Below, one piece after another: positions 8,684 through 18,081 of a DNA stretch of 64,000 bases. The notes under the pieces were generated by a model. That model was not told the origin of the DNA and did no database searches. It was given only the letters and a program-made list of their open reading frames with translations. How positions within the stretch are numbered: the stretch's first letter is position 1; every line of letters starts with the position of its first letter. A program made the position numbers and the translations under genes. The stretch lies in the NCBI GenBank assembly GCA_039820545.1, contig JBCBPW010000003.1:119203-183202 (forward strand), written 5' to 3'. This stretch comes from JALEFZ01 sp039820545. GTDB taxonomy: Bacteria; Bacteroidota; Bacteroidia; J057.

Positions 8684-9811
8684 ATGAATAAGAAAAAGAT
8701 CGCCATTCTCGGCATCAAGTTTTTCCCTTCTCAAGGTGGAACCAGTCGTGTCTCTGAGGACCTCGTGACCCAATTGCACGAGCGCTACGAGTTCACGATG
8801 TACTGCTACAAGCATCCCAAGGCCGAAAATTATATTCCTGGTGTAAAGGTTGTAGCCTTTCCAAAACTTCCAGGAGGTGTGATTGGGGTATTTTTATTTT
8901 ATCTCCGATGCACATTGCATATGCTGCGCACAGGCGATTTTGACCTGGTGCATGTGCATAAAACGGATGCAGCTTTCTTCATCCCGATGCTCGCCCGTAA
9001 GTTCAAGGTAGTGGCTACTTCTCATGAAGCGCCCTACAAAAGAGACAAGTGGTCGGGCTTTACGAAGCGATATTTCCGGTGGATGGAGAATATTTTCATG
9101 AAATCAGACGCGCATCTTACGTCTATTTCTGCGCCGCTCTCCCAGTATTATCTGGAAAAATTTGGGCGTAAGGTACAATACATTCCCAATGGAGTGGATA
9201 TTCACATGAATCCTGACTTCGATGCGGCGGACCAATTATTAGCCGAGCATCAGATCGATGGTCCCTTTGTCTTCTTTGCTGCACGTCGTGTGATGGCCAC
9301 CAAAGGACCGCACCATATGCTCAAAGCATTGAAGAGAATCGATTATAAAGGACATATTGTCATTGCGGGAGACACGACAGAGCTGCCAGCTTTCACGCGG
9401 GAGCTGGAGGAGCTGTCCAAAGGGCTCAATGTTCATTTTATCGGAATGATCCGTAATAAGGATCTGCTGATGGCGATGGTTCAGCGTGCAGAGCGCTTCA
9501 TTTTCCCTTCGGAGACAGAAGGAATGTCCATTATGTTACTAGAAGTGACCAATTTGGGAACCCCCATCATTGCGAGTGACATTCCAGAGAATACAGCTGT
9601 ATTCGATGAGCAGGATATGCTATTCTTCCGCAATAAGGACGTAGAGGACTTAGCAGAGAAGTTTTTATGGGCAGAAGCCAATCCTGAGGTCATGCATCAG
9701 CGCGCCTTACACGCTCAGCAACGCGTCGCCACAGAGTACAATCGTGAGCTGATTGCTGAACAGTATGCAGAAATGTATGATGCCTTGATGGGAATAGAAA
9801 AGGTGTCCTAA
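8684..9811 (+). CDS. Glycosyltransferase family 4
   Basis: 375 residues from the ATG at 8684 (MNKKKIAILGIKFFPSQGG). The frame is open upstream to a TTG at 8639, but the ATG gives a normal GT4 N-terminus. The E-x7-E motif is EGMSIMLLE at residues 279-287, followed by GTPIIASDIPEN. HEAPYKRDKWSG near residue 115 resembles acceptor-side loops of polysaccharide GT4 enzymes. It is the last gene of the cluster in this direction; a strong terminator follows at 9929. Confidence 0.82.
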   Translation: MNKKKIAILGIKFFPSQGGTSRVSEDLVTQLHERYEFTMYCYKHPKAENYIPGVKVVAFPKLPGGVIGVFLFYLRCTLHMLRTGDFDLVHVHKTDAAFFIPMLARKFKVVATSHEAPYKRDKWSGFTKRYFRWMENIFMKSDAHLTSISAPLSQYYLEKFGRKVQYIPNGVDIHMNPDFDAADQLLAEHQIDGPFVFFAARRVMATKGPHHMLKALKRIDYKGHIVIAGDTTELPAFTRELEELSKGLNVHFIGMIRNKDLLMAMVQRAERFIFPSETEGMSIMLLEVTNLGTPIIASDIPENTAVFDEQDMLFFRNKDVEDLAEKFLWAEANPEVMHQRALHAQQRVATEYNRELIAEQYAEMYDALMGIEKVS

Positions 9812-9928
9812 AGCCTGTGGATTAAATGTATAAAAATAATGTACAAAATGACTGAAACTCTTACATCAAAAATACTTTGGCATTCTACCAATGACTGACA
9901 CCCAAAGTAGCGCTTATGTAAGACAAGG

Positions 9929-9965
9929 AAACGGGAAGCATCATCTGCTTCCCGTTTCTTTTTGA
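9929..9965 (+). terminator. Intrinsic terminator of the polysaccharide cluster
   Basis: Perfect 12-bp stem: AAACGGGAAGCA (9929-9940) and TGCTTCCCGTTT (9946-9957) around a TCATC loop, followed by CTTTTTGA. It lies 117 bases after the stop of the last glycosyltransferase. Confidence 0.85.
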
Positions 9966-10960
9966 GAATCTTTTTCCCAAAATGAGAAAAAATTAAAGGT
10001 TAACCCTTGAAAAATATTCACTTGCCAAAAAATTTAAGGCGTATGAGTTGCTATATGGGTACTTTTTGCCATAGTCTTCCCTCTTTTCCATGTTTTTGGA
10101 GGTCATTTGCATTTTTGGTTCGAAAATTGATCGGACGGTATCATACGGGTAAATGATCCGTCGATTTTAATGCGTGAATGGTATAATTTTTTTCATGCAT
10201 ACTATAAATGATTTATAAATAAAAAAGGTAAACTAACACATAACGAGAATTTCAAATACTTTGACCTTTTCTGTATTGGCAATACATTTGCATAAGAGCT
10301 ATTGAAAAAGGTAAAACAGATGAGACATGAAGTCTCGACTTTTGGGGTATTAAAACGGGTATTAAAAAATGTTAGAAATCTCTACGCTTTACACATCACT
10401 AGCTCTTAACTGTCTCAGTCGTTTTGAGGATGGCTACAGGACTCACGACGGACAGACAGATTCTTCCCCCTCCTTTTTTTTACGAACGATTGAATCTATT
10501 AATCAGGCATAAGACATACGTTTGATGAAGTGCTTATGATTTGCACCATCTGCATACTTGGGGTATCAGATAGGATGAAATGAAAAAGTACTTGTTGCGC
10601 GAAGGATTTAGTCGTCTCATTGACCCTCTCTTTGATTGACATATATGGGAATATGTCTGGGGATCTGTGAAGAGGAAATATCAAAAGCGGCTAAAGAAAC
10701 AACGAAGAATGAAGCTTGATGTAAGATGCATTTTCAGACTCCACACAGCTAACACCCTTTTTTTGAGAGTCTGCGATTGAACTTCATCAGATCCTTTTGA
10801 TTGAGAAACACATATAAAAATGCTTGAGGCTAATACTGCTGACGGAAGTTTGGGATCAAGTATGTGTCTACAGATAAAAGGATTCTTGCTTATTACACAC
10901 ATGGGGTATGGAGGATATCCTCCAAAAATGGGTTTCACTAACACGGTAGGTTAAGTTATC
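9966..10960. other. Long gene-free stretch with hairpins and a promoter
   Basis: About 1 kb between the terminator at 9929-9965 and the secreted protein gene at 10961. Besides the promoter at 10260-10290 there is an imperfect stem of about 12 bp at 10123-10168 (AAAATTGA/TCGATTTT arms with CGGA/TCCG inside), a second stem at 10171-10200 (TGCGTGAA/TTCATGCA), and a 5-bp hairpin GAGAC/GTCTC at 10322-10336. Short open frames are present but none has a convincing start or composition. The downstream gene would have a leader of about 660 bases. Confidence 0.5.
10260..10290 (+). promoter_or_regulatory. Bacteroidota-type promoter
   Basis: TTTG at 10260-10263 and TACATTTG at 10283-10290 with a 19-base spacer, a full match to the TTTG-N(17-23)-TAnnTTTG consensus of the Bacteroidota primary sigma factor. 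Transcription would start near 10297, about 660 bases before the next coding region. Confidence 0.65.
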
Positions 10961-13414
10961 ATGAAGAACAATCTCCTTTTTTACACGCTGACTGCGCTAG
11001 CATTCTGGTTTATTGTCCTTAATACATCCTGGGCACAACCGTACGAGAATATCGATATTACGGTAAATAGTGCATACTTACCCAACACACCAGGATATAA
11101 TTTCGAAGAGAAATTTGAACGCCACAACAGCGGAGTGGTAGGTACCAATGGTGGAACAGAAATGTCCAATGACATCCAGGCGCTTGCGGGCGGCGATGTA
11201 TGGAAATCCTGGATCGATATTGGGAGTAGCGCATATCGCGCAGAGGTCGAGGCCTTATTTTACAAATGGGACAATTACGAGACGTACTATGAGAATCCAG
11301 ACGGCAACACATGGACCTATCAATTTATCGTTTCTCGTCCGACAAACTATGTTCCTAGTGATTTTAAGGTGCCAGGAACCCTTCAGAAGTATGGACTTTT
11401 GAAGCTGATCTCGCAAGCACACGACTGGGACCGTGACGTGAACAAAGTTTATGGAGTAAACGGTGTCACACCACCTTGGAGTTTAGCCGTTGCAGACGGA
11501 GCAGGTGGAAAGCTCATGATGTATGAGAAATTGCTCAGCGGATTGGGACAGTCAGGTGATCCCTTGGTCATCCTTGAAGACAATATCAACGCACGCTGGG
11601 CAGCTGGTCATCGCCTGCAGGTCATGTGGCGCATCAGCTGGACAAAGTCAAGCGACGGATTCGTAGACTTGTATACTTGCTGGCATGATCCCGCAAATCC
11701 TCAGGAGACAGATTTCCAACTGAAGTATCACTACGAAGGTCCCACGCTACACCCTAACAATGTAGATTGGACAGGATATGTACGTACAGGGATTTATTAC
11801 TCTGACCACAGATTCTATGGCTCACAAATCGCTACAGATGGCTCAGGAGCTTTGGATCAAGGAAAGCGTCGTGAGATCTGGTATTTCGAGAATCCTACAT
11901 GGTTGGATCAGGAACACCATCCAGAGTATGACAATGAGACACCTGTAGAGGAAATCATGGAGTTGTACAAGTACGTGCCAAAGTCCGCGGCCAATGAAAC
12001 GCCAGAGGCAGACTTCAGCCATGTGCGTCAAGGCAACGATATTCCTGCTGTGGTAGAGTTTGATGCTACGAACTCTTCCGACTCAGACGGATCTATTGTG
12101 AACTACGAATGGGACTTTGGAGATGGAAGTACAGGTACAGGGATGAGTGCAGAGCACACGTTTACTTCTGCGGGTGATTTCAGTGTATCGCTTACGGTTA
12201 CGGATAATGGCGGTGCCCAATCCACAGTCGATGCGACCATTACGGTAGAAGAAGAGCCCTGTGAGGTGGCAGAAGGATGGTCTACGACTGATGTAGGTTC
12301 AGTGGGCGTGTTGGGAAGTACTTGCGAAGAAAATGGTCAGATCACTATGAACGGTTCTGGGGAGTATCTTTTCTACGAGCAAGATGGATTCCACTTCCGA
12401 TATCAAGAAGTGACAGGAAATATAGATGTTCGTGTTCGTGTGACACAGCTGACGTACACGCACCACTGGGCAAAAGCAGGGATTATGCTACGCCAAAACT
12501 TGACTGGAGGTTCGCCTCATGTGATGGTCGGGGTGTCGCCTGTGTCATGGTATTTCTCGCAGTCTCGCGACGCACAAGATGGCGAAGCACGTGACATCAC
12601 CAGTTTTCCTACGACTGTGGCGCTGCCGCACTGGGTGCGCTTGGTACGTGACGGAAGCTACTTTACGACGTATGAGTCTACAGACGGGATCAATTGGCAG
12701 GTGATAGAGGCGATTGCTGTACCGCTCTCACAGACAGTCTATGTAGGGCTGGCCGTATCGGCGCGCGACAACTCGCAGACGACCCAAGCCATCATGGATA
12801 ATTTCTCCATTACGAATGTTGGAGGGGCGAGTAGCTTACCAGTAGAGCTGACCGATTTCATCGTAGAGCCAGAACCTGTAAGGGGTAGGGTAGAGCTTCG
12901 CTGGGAGACTGCTACCGAGTTGAACAACAGCCACTTTATCGTTCAGCGCTCAGCTGATGGGGTCATGTTTGCCGACATCTTGGAGGTCGATGGCGCAGGA
13001 ACGACTACCAGCAATTCTTCTTATCAGGCATTTGACTCCAATCCGATTGATGGTCAGAGTCATTATCGACTCAAGCAGGTGGATTTTGATGGACAGATTT
13101 CGTTTTCTCAAGTCAAGACGACACAGTTCCAGAGCAATTTCCTCCTAGATCTACTAGTTAGTCCTAATCCCTCTTCCATTGGGCAAGATATTCAGGTTTC
13201 ATTTGCACTCCCTGTATCTAGAAGTGTACATGTGACACTGTATGACACGCAAGGGAAAGAGGTGTGGCGCGAGGCTTCGATACAGGTGGGAGAAAACGGC
13301 AAAGGATTCACGAAAATTCCTACGCCAAGATTGATGCCTGGAATCTACTTTGTACGCGTCATCGGGATTCAGGAGCCTTCAGAGATCATAAGTAAGCAGA
13401 TTTTGATCAAGTAG
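10961..13414 (+). CDS. Secreted lyase-like/PKD protein with T9SS sorting domain
   Basis: 817 residues. A signal peptide ends near residue 26 (NTSWAQ). Residues about 27-340 resemble a concanavalin-like polysaccharide-lyase fold: a W-AAGHRLQVMWRISW strand, DGFVDLYTCW and VRTGIYYSD follow the pattern of heparin-lyase-I type (PF14099-like) proteins. A PKD domain covers about 346-432 (NYEWDFGDGS). Residues about 435-625 look like a DUF1349-type concanavalin domain (HWAKAGIMLR, WVRLVRDG). An FN3-like segment and a type A T9SS tail (SPNPSS, GIYFVRVIG, SKQILIK) close the protein. It should be exported through Sec and T9SS and either released or anchored at the surface. Lyase activity is an inference from fold similarity; I cannot point to the catalytic residues. 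Confidence 0.7.
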   Translation: MKNNLLFYTLTALAFWFIVLNTSWAQPYENIDITVNSAYLPNTPGYNFEEKFERHNSGVVGTNGGTEMSNDIQALAGGDVWKSWIDIGSSAYRAEVEALFYKWDNYETYYENPDGNTWTYQFIVSRPTNYVPSDFKVPGTLQKYGLLKLISQAHDWDRDVNKVYGVNGVTPPWSLAVADGAGGKLMMYEKLLSGLGQSGDPLVILEDNINARWAAGHRLQVMWRISWTKSSDGFVDLYTCWHDPANPQETDFQLKYHYEGPTLHPNNVDWTGYVRTGIYYSDHRFYGSQIATDGSGALDQGKRREIWYFENPTWLDQEHHPEYDNETPVEEIMELYKYVPKSAANETPEADFSHVRQGNDIPAVVEFDATNSSDSDGSIVNYEWDFGDGSTGTGMSAEHTFTSAGDFSVSLTVTDNGGAQSTVDATITVEEEPCEVAEGWSTTDVGSVGVLGSTCEENGQITMNGSGEYLFYEQDGFHFRYQEVTGNIDVRVRVTQLTYTHHWAKAGIMLRQNLTGGSPHVMVGVSPVSWYFSQSRDAQDGEARDITSFPTTVALPHWVRLVRDGSYFTTYESTDGINWQVIEAIAVPLSQTVYVGLAVSARDNSQTTQAIMDNFSITNVGGASSLPVELTDFIVEPEPVRGRVELRWETATELNNSHFIVQRSADGVMFADILEVDGAGTTTSNSSYQAFDSNPIDGQSHYRLKQVDFDGQISFSQVKTTQFQSNFLLDLLVSPNPSSIGQDIQVSFALPVSRSVHVTLYDTQGKEVWREASIQVGENGKGFTKIPTPRLMPGIYFVRVIGIQEPSEIISKQILIK

Positions 13415-13509
13415 ATGGAGAGATTTTCAAATCTCATTGTCTAGAGATCATAGAAATAATTGGTACGCTGTTATGGGGGAAAGTGAATAGTAGGTTATTC
13501 ACGCAGTGT

Positions 13510-13543
13510 AAAAGGGGATCGATGATTCGGTTCCCTTTTTTTG
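13510..13543 (+). terminator. Intrinsic terminator after the secreted PKD protein
   Basis: Stem AAAAGGGGA (13510-13518) with TTCCCTTTT (13531-13539), one G-T pair, followed by TTTTG. It is 96 bases downstream of the stop at 13414. Confidence 0.7.
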
Positions 13544-13977
13544 TCGTTGGATAATTTTAGGGAATAAACTGAACGATAACCATTTTCAGTCTGATGTCTT
13601 GAACGAAGTGAAGTCCCTCATGGGATGAGGTCTGATTGGGGTGCATTCTGAGCAAACCTTCCTTTGACTTGGGGATCTGTGAGAGGGTACTTTGATGGGT
13701 AGGTTAAGTATTCACTCAGGAAAGTACACTCAGAATGCTTTAGGAATCTTATGGTATAACTTTCTTAATCGCTAACAATACAAATGTAATCAATAGATTA
13801 TCAAATGAATGGGTATTTCGTTGTATGGATTATTATTGTGTTTAAATAAGTTGTTTTGCTGTTTGATTGGGAAACGAGAATATGGAGCTTGAGGATAGGT
13901 TATATGTCCATATTTTTGCTACGAAGCTATCGTAGATCAAGTGCTACCCTATTTCAAGATGTAAATATAGAGGAACC

Positions 13978-14010
13978 AAAAAAGCGAAAGCCCCAAATGA
14001 GACTTTCGCT
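13978..14010 (-). terminator. Intrinsic terminator of the flippase-like gene
   Basis: Perfect 8-bp stem AGCGAAAG (13983-13990) and CTTTCGCT (14003-14010). Read on the - strand it is followed directly by a run of T (A-tract at 13978-13983 on the + strand), so it fits the gene ending at 14207. Confidence 0.7.
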
Positions 14011-14206
14011 CTTATATTTTCTTAGACCATTTTTGAAATAATGAAGATCTAGCTAAACAAGCAGAGATTTTTGGTTCTGACGAAAGCTATTTTGTGAGAT
14101 TTAGTGGTGCTAAATTGATCAAAATAGATGCAGTTCAGGTTCTGTAAACGCAAACTTTTCGCAGATTTGAGTTTTCAAACATGGTCTTATAGGAAAATGC
14201 GTCACA

Positions 14207-15259
14207 TCAAGCTGTAGCCACTTCTTCTTTAATTTCTTCTGTCTTATCCATCTTACTATCTACAGAAGGTGCTACGGTCAAATAAATATATCCTGCCAGT
14301 CCTGCCACTACCATCATGATAAACTGTGAGGCATGCATCGCAAAGGCGAAGGTACGTCCCAGCTCCTCCGAGGCTGCTCCCGCGACGGCCAAAGTCGTAA
14401 ATACAATGATCACTGCTGAGTGATACGAGCCAATTCCTCCAGGGGAAGGAATCGCCATGCCTATCCCTCCGATGATGGTCACGATGGTCCCGAAGTACAG
14501 CAGATTGGTATCTAGATCCTTTACCCCATCAATCGCAAAGAAGGCTACATAAGTCATCATGATGTAGCAGACCCAGATGACAATGGTGTAGAAAATGAAC
14601 AGAACAGGATTTTTCATGTAGCGGATGCTGATGGCGCCTTCTATGAGAGACTGGACAAAGCCTGCCAGCTTCTGGAAGATAGGGATCTGCAAAATGCGCT
14701 TGCGAAAAATCAAGAAGACGACGCCTCCCAATACACCTGCTCCCATGAGGATCAGCAGAGGCGAAGGACCGTCGGAGCCACCCTCCGAACCACTGAAGCG
14801 ATCCTGGATCAAAGCATCCAATGTCTCAAACTCCATGACAAAGGCCAGCAAGATCAACGACAGCAAGATGATCAGGTCAAAGACACGCTCCACTACAACC
14901 GTCCCCAGACTTGTCGTCACAGGTATCTTATCACTCTTGATGAGGATGGAGCATCTCGCTACCTCCCCTCCGCGTGGGATTGCCTGATTGACAAGGTAGC
15001 CTGTCATGACCGAGGCGAAGAGGCGGAGATTGCTGGGATTGTAACCACTGGCGCGCATCTGCATCCCCCATCTGACACCTCTTATATAATGACTGAACAA
15101 ACCCACAGCCATCGAAAATAGCAGCCAGTTCCAATCTGCGTTCTTTACATCCTCATAGACTTGGCCTACGTCCGTCCCACTGAGAGCCAGATATAGCAGC
15201 CCCCCTCCCAACGCTAGACTGAGCAGGTATTTACCAACATTGATGAGATTTTTCTTCAA
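14207..15259 (-). CDS. Flippase-like / lysylphosphatidylglycerol-synthase TM family protein (YbhN-like)
   Basis: 350 residues with about eight hydrophobic segments and no soluble domain. The pattern HYIRGVRWGMQMRASG, MTGYLVNQAIPRGGEVARC and the later PSPGGIGSYHSAVI is characteristic of the UPF0104/LPG_synthase_TM (YbhN, AglD-associated) family of inner-membrane proteins, some of which act in lipid-linked sugar or lipid transport. The start is a TTG at 15257-15259; no ATG lies upstream in frame and the resulting MKKNLINVGKYLL N-terminus is typical for the family. It diverges from the sugar-phosphate transferase at 15690. A direct role in exporting the polysaccharide precursor is possible but unproven. 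Confidence 0.75.
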   Translation of the reverse strand: MKKNLINVGKYLLSLALGGGLLYLALSGTDVGQVYEDVKNADWNWLLFSMAVGLFSHYIRGVRWGMQMRASGYNPSNLRLFASVMTGYLVNQAIPRGGEVARCSILIKSDKIPVTTSLGTVVVERVFDLIILLSLILLAFVMEFETLDALIQDRFSGSEGGSDGPSPLLILMGAGVLGGVVFLIFRKRILQIPIFQKLAGFVQSLIEGAISIRYMKNPVLFIFYTIVIWVCYIMMTYVAFFAIDGVKDLDTNLLYFGTIVTIIGGIGMAIPSPGGIGSYHSAVIIVFTTLAVAGAASEELGRTFAFAMHASQFIMMVVAGLAGYIYLTVAPSVDSKMDKTEEIKEEVATA

Positions 15260-15689
15260 AATATTTGGTTGTAAGATTTTTCAGTAAAAAAAAGCAGCCG
15301 ATTATGGACGATGCTTACGCCTCAAAGTAAGAGAATTTCTCTCAAATATCTGGGCCAGTGAGTCTCTAAAATGGACCTTTCACGTCCCAATTACCAAATT
15401 TGAACTATTCAGCGCCATTAGAGAGGAAGATTTTACCATTCAAAAGTACAGCAACACCCTCGATGAGAGGGACACGTATCTTTGGATGAAGCTCTCAGAT
15501 GAGATGATGAATGTACCCACTAGATCAAATGCGCATGACGCCATCTATGTAGGAAAAACAGCCTTTCATTCGTTTTTTAACCAGAAGAGGCTGTATTAGT
15601 CATAATTTGAGAATGATAATTATTTCGTTTTCTATTTATCTGAGTTTTAGAAATAACCTCACGCCTTAACAACCAGTGATCTTGGCACC
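15260..15689. other. Divergent intergenic region
   Basis: 430 bases between two divergent start codons. It must hold promoters for both genes. I see one isolated TATCTTTG (15477-15484) pointing to the + strand gene but no matching TTTG at the right distance, so I do not call it. No coding signal. Confidence 0.45.
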
Positions 15690-17090
15690 ATGAAGGTCAA
15701 AAAGCAACGTATCATTTTCGGCTACATCGTACTAGAACTAGTACTTCTCAATCTGGCTACCCTCGCGGCAGTCTACATCAAGTCATTGGTGTGGCCAGAA
15801 GAGCGCCTCGAACAGTTCCTTTCGGAGGACTACCTGCCACTGAGTTTGATTTACAACATCAGCTGGGTCATCATTGTATTGCTAAACGGGAATCAAGATC
15901 ACTTTGTTTTTGACTCCTTTGGTAAGCGCCTTAGAGACCTGATCACCAGTTCGTTTATCCTGCTGGGTATGTCTTCTACTGTGATCCTACTTGCAGGTCT
16001 ACACCAAAATCCTCTCACGATTTTGATTGGTCCTATCCTTATGTTCTCGGTCTTCAACCTACTGACTTTCCTCGTGATGAGTCGGATCATGAAAGATCCC
16101 AAAGACAAAAAGAATTTTGGTCTCAATCTGCTAGTACTTGGAGCAGGAAAGTCGGGAAAGCAAGTCCTGAATTTTACTTCGCACAATAAACACCTGGGAT
16201 ATAAGGTGGTCGGTTTCCTCGATGATCATTATCCTGGAAACAATGGCCTCAATCTTTTGGGGAAAATCAACGATCTTCCCTCTGTCCTAGATACAGAAAT
16301 GGTGGACGAAATCGTCATTACTCTTCCCCCCTCTCGTAGCGAGCAGATCAAAGAAGTCATTGAAGCCGCAGACTATCACGGGGTCCGCGTCAACATTGTC
16401 CCTGAATATCCCGAGCTAAACAATGAGCGATATGAGTCTTACCAACTGGGTGATATGCCTGTTTTGCAACTGAAGCAAACGGCGCAAGACCAGTTCCACA
16501 ACTTCATGCTCAAGAAAATATTTGACATCCTCTTCGCAGGCATGTTCCTTTTGGTTTTCTCTCCCATCCTGATTTTGATCGCCATCTTGATCAGATTGGA
16601 CAGCAAAGGGCCGATTTTCTACAAACCTATTCGTAAGGGAGAAGCGGGTGGAAACTTTGTGTGCTTTAAGTTCCGCACGATGTACGTAGATACCTCCAAG
16701 TTTGCTGGGATGAAGTCTACCACCAAAGACGATCCTCGTATCACACGCGTCGGAAAATACCTTCGTAAGTACTCACTCGATGAGTTGCCACAGTTCATCA
16801 ATGTACTTAGAGGTGACATGAGTGTCGTGGGACCTCGTCCACACCGCCTCAACCTCAACGATGAGTTTCAGCAGACAGTAGACAAGTACATGGTTCGCCA
16901 CTACGTGAAGCCAGGCATCACAGGCTGGGCACAGGTCAACGGATGGCGTGGGCCTACCGAGACAGATGAGCAGAAGAGTGAGCGCGCCAAGCATGACCTT
17001 TGGTACGTAGAAAACTGGTCATTTTGGTTGGACATCAAGATCGTTTGGCTGACCGTCTTCGGAAGCAAGGTGCATAACAATGCTTTCTAA
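15690..17090 (+). CDS. Undecaprenyl-phosphate sugar phosphotransferase (WcaJ-type, initiating transferase)
   Basis: 466 residues. Four N-terminal membrane helices (about 10-130), a Rossmann-like CoA_binding_3 domain (about 145-250, VLGAGKSGKQVLNF), then from residue 275 the bacterial sugar-transferase domain: a membrane-entering hairpin (KKIFDILFAGMFLLVFSPIL), KFRTMY, LRKYSLDELPQFINVL, GDMSVVGPRP and KPGITGWAQVNGWRG. Enzymes of this family move a sugar 1-phosphate from a UDP-sugar to undecaprenyl phosphate, the first step of exopolysaccharide assembly at the cytoplasmic membrane. It probably starts the repeat unit that the glycosyltransferases at 2.8-9.8 kb extend. Confidence 0.88.
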   Translation: MKVKKQRIIFGYIVLELVLLNLATLAAVYIKSLVWPEERLEQFLSEDYLPLSLIYNISWVIIVLLNGNQDHFVFDSFGKRLRDLITSSFILLGMSSTVILLAGLHQNPLTILIGPILMFSVFNLLTFLVMSRIMKDPKDKKNFGLNLLVLGAGKSGKQVLNFTSHNKHLGYKVVGFLDDHYPGNNGLNLLGKINDLPSVLDTEMVDEIVITLPPSRSEQIKEVIEAADYHGVRVNIVPEYPELNNERYESYQLGDMPVLQLKQTAQDQFHNFMLKKIFDILFAGMFLLVFSPILILIAILIRLDSKGPIFYKPIRKGEAGGNFVCFKFRTMYVDTSKFAGMKSTTKDDPRITRVGKYLRKYSLDELPQFINVLRGDMSVVGPRPHRLNLNDEFQQTVDKYMVRHYVKPGITGWAQVNGWRGPTETDEQKSERAKHDLWYVENWSFWLDIKIVWLTVFGSKVHNNAF

Positions 17091-17206
17091 AGATGGTGAG
17101 ATGAGAGATTTCACTAGGTTCAAGACACGAGAGGGAAAGTGTAAGTAGAGATTATTTGATTTTCCTTCGCCCAATGAACAAGACATAAGATACAATCTGC
17201 ATAGAA

Positions 17207-17236
17207 GGGCTCACATTTCGAAAGGGATGTGGGCCC
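17207..17236. terminator. Hairpin between convergent genes
   Basis: Ten-bp stem GGGCTCACAT (17207-17216) with ATGTGGGCCC (17227-17236), one T-G pair, lying between the stop of the sugar transferase and the stop of the TspO-like gene. There is no U-run, so termination is only likely, not certain. Confidence 0.45.
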
Positions 17237-17295
17237 TACCCATTAAAGAGTGCCAACACGCCATAGATGAAATGACGCCGTATACTATTTGGGTT

Positions 17296-18081
17296 CTACG
17301 CAGCCTGCAACGCACCCTTCTGCAATCTCCCCGAAATGAACCGCCACAAAATCATCAGTCCGATCAGCACCATTCCCGCCAAAGCGGTATAATAAAGCGA
17401 AGGAGATGCGCCCGAATGCCTGACGGCAATAGCTCCTAGTGACCATATCCCCACAAAACCATAAGCATAGACTTTGCGGTAGTGAATCATAAGTAGATTG
17501 ACCAGGGTCGCAATCGAAATCATGATGATGGTCCATGCGATCTCATTGAGGGGGACGCCTTCCCAGCCGAGCTTGGCGAAGTAAGCAGAAAAATTGGCTA
17601 CAGTAGCCACGGTGATCCAGCCTGTGTAGATCTGGATGGGGATAGATACCCAGCCACGTAAGGCGACGGACATCTTACCTGCGTTGAGGTCAAGCTTGAC
17701 CACAATCATCAAAAGCGATACCAGGATAATCAACATGACGATCAGACTAGCTCCCGTCCACTCGAGTAGCCATACCAGTACCCAAAGAGAAGTGAAAAAG
17801 TTGGTGCAAATCAGCCAGGGAGAAAGTGTGGTGAGGAAATCGTTGGAGGCACCTGGCTTGAAGGCGCGATATATCATGAAGATTGCTAGCCCCAGTTGCG
17901 TCAAAAAGATGATGCCCCAGATAGAGAAGGCATAGCCAGCAGGGGTAAATAGATTTAGATACTCGGCACTTAGGCTACCGACTGTATTGCCATTGATGCC
18001 CACGCTGCTACTGACAGTATTCCATCCTACAAAGATGATGGCCATCAGCAGATTGACGATAGATAAGACTTTTTTATTCAT
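17296..18081 (-). CDS. TspO/MBR-related membrane protein (long form)
   Basis: 261 residues with about eight hydrophobic segments. TspO proteins have five helices and about 160 residues; this belongs to the longer bacterial group annotated as tryptophan-rich sensory proteins. The supporting features are the pattern FTPAGYAFSIWGIIFLTQLGLA near residue 50, WVLVWLLEWTGASL and WTIIMISIATLVNL. TspO binds porphyrins and related ligands; the role of the long form is unknown. The gene stands alone on the - strand, preceded by a 383-base region. Confidence 0.65.
   Translation of the reverse strand: MNKKVLSIVNLLMAIIFVGWNTVSSSVGINGNTVGSLSAEYLNLFTPAGYAFSIWGIIFLTQLGLAIFMIYRAFKPGASNDFLTTLSPWLICTNFFTSLWVLVWLLEWTGASLIVMLIILVSLLMIVVKLDLNAGKMSVALRGWVSIPIQIYTGWITVATVANFSAYFAKLGWEGVPLNEIAWTIIMISIATLVNLLMIHYRKVYAYGFVGIWSLGAIAVRHSGASPSLYYTALAGMVLIGLMILWRFISGRLQKGALQAA

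Larger units (their letters stand above)
13415..14206. other. Gene-free convergent region
   Basis: 792 bases between the ends of two convergent genes. It holds a terminator for each: 13510-13543 on the + strand and 13978-14010 on the - strand. The AT-rich middle (13740-13860) has no ORF with a credible start. Confidence 0.6.

Noticed and set aside
10369..10512. A 47-codon open frame starting ATG in the gap before the secreted PKD protein
   Set aside because: The composition is not protein-like, there is no recognisable homologue or ribosome binding site, and the region is otherwise non-coding.
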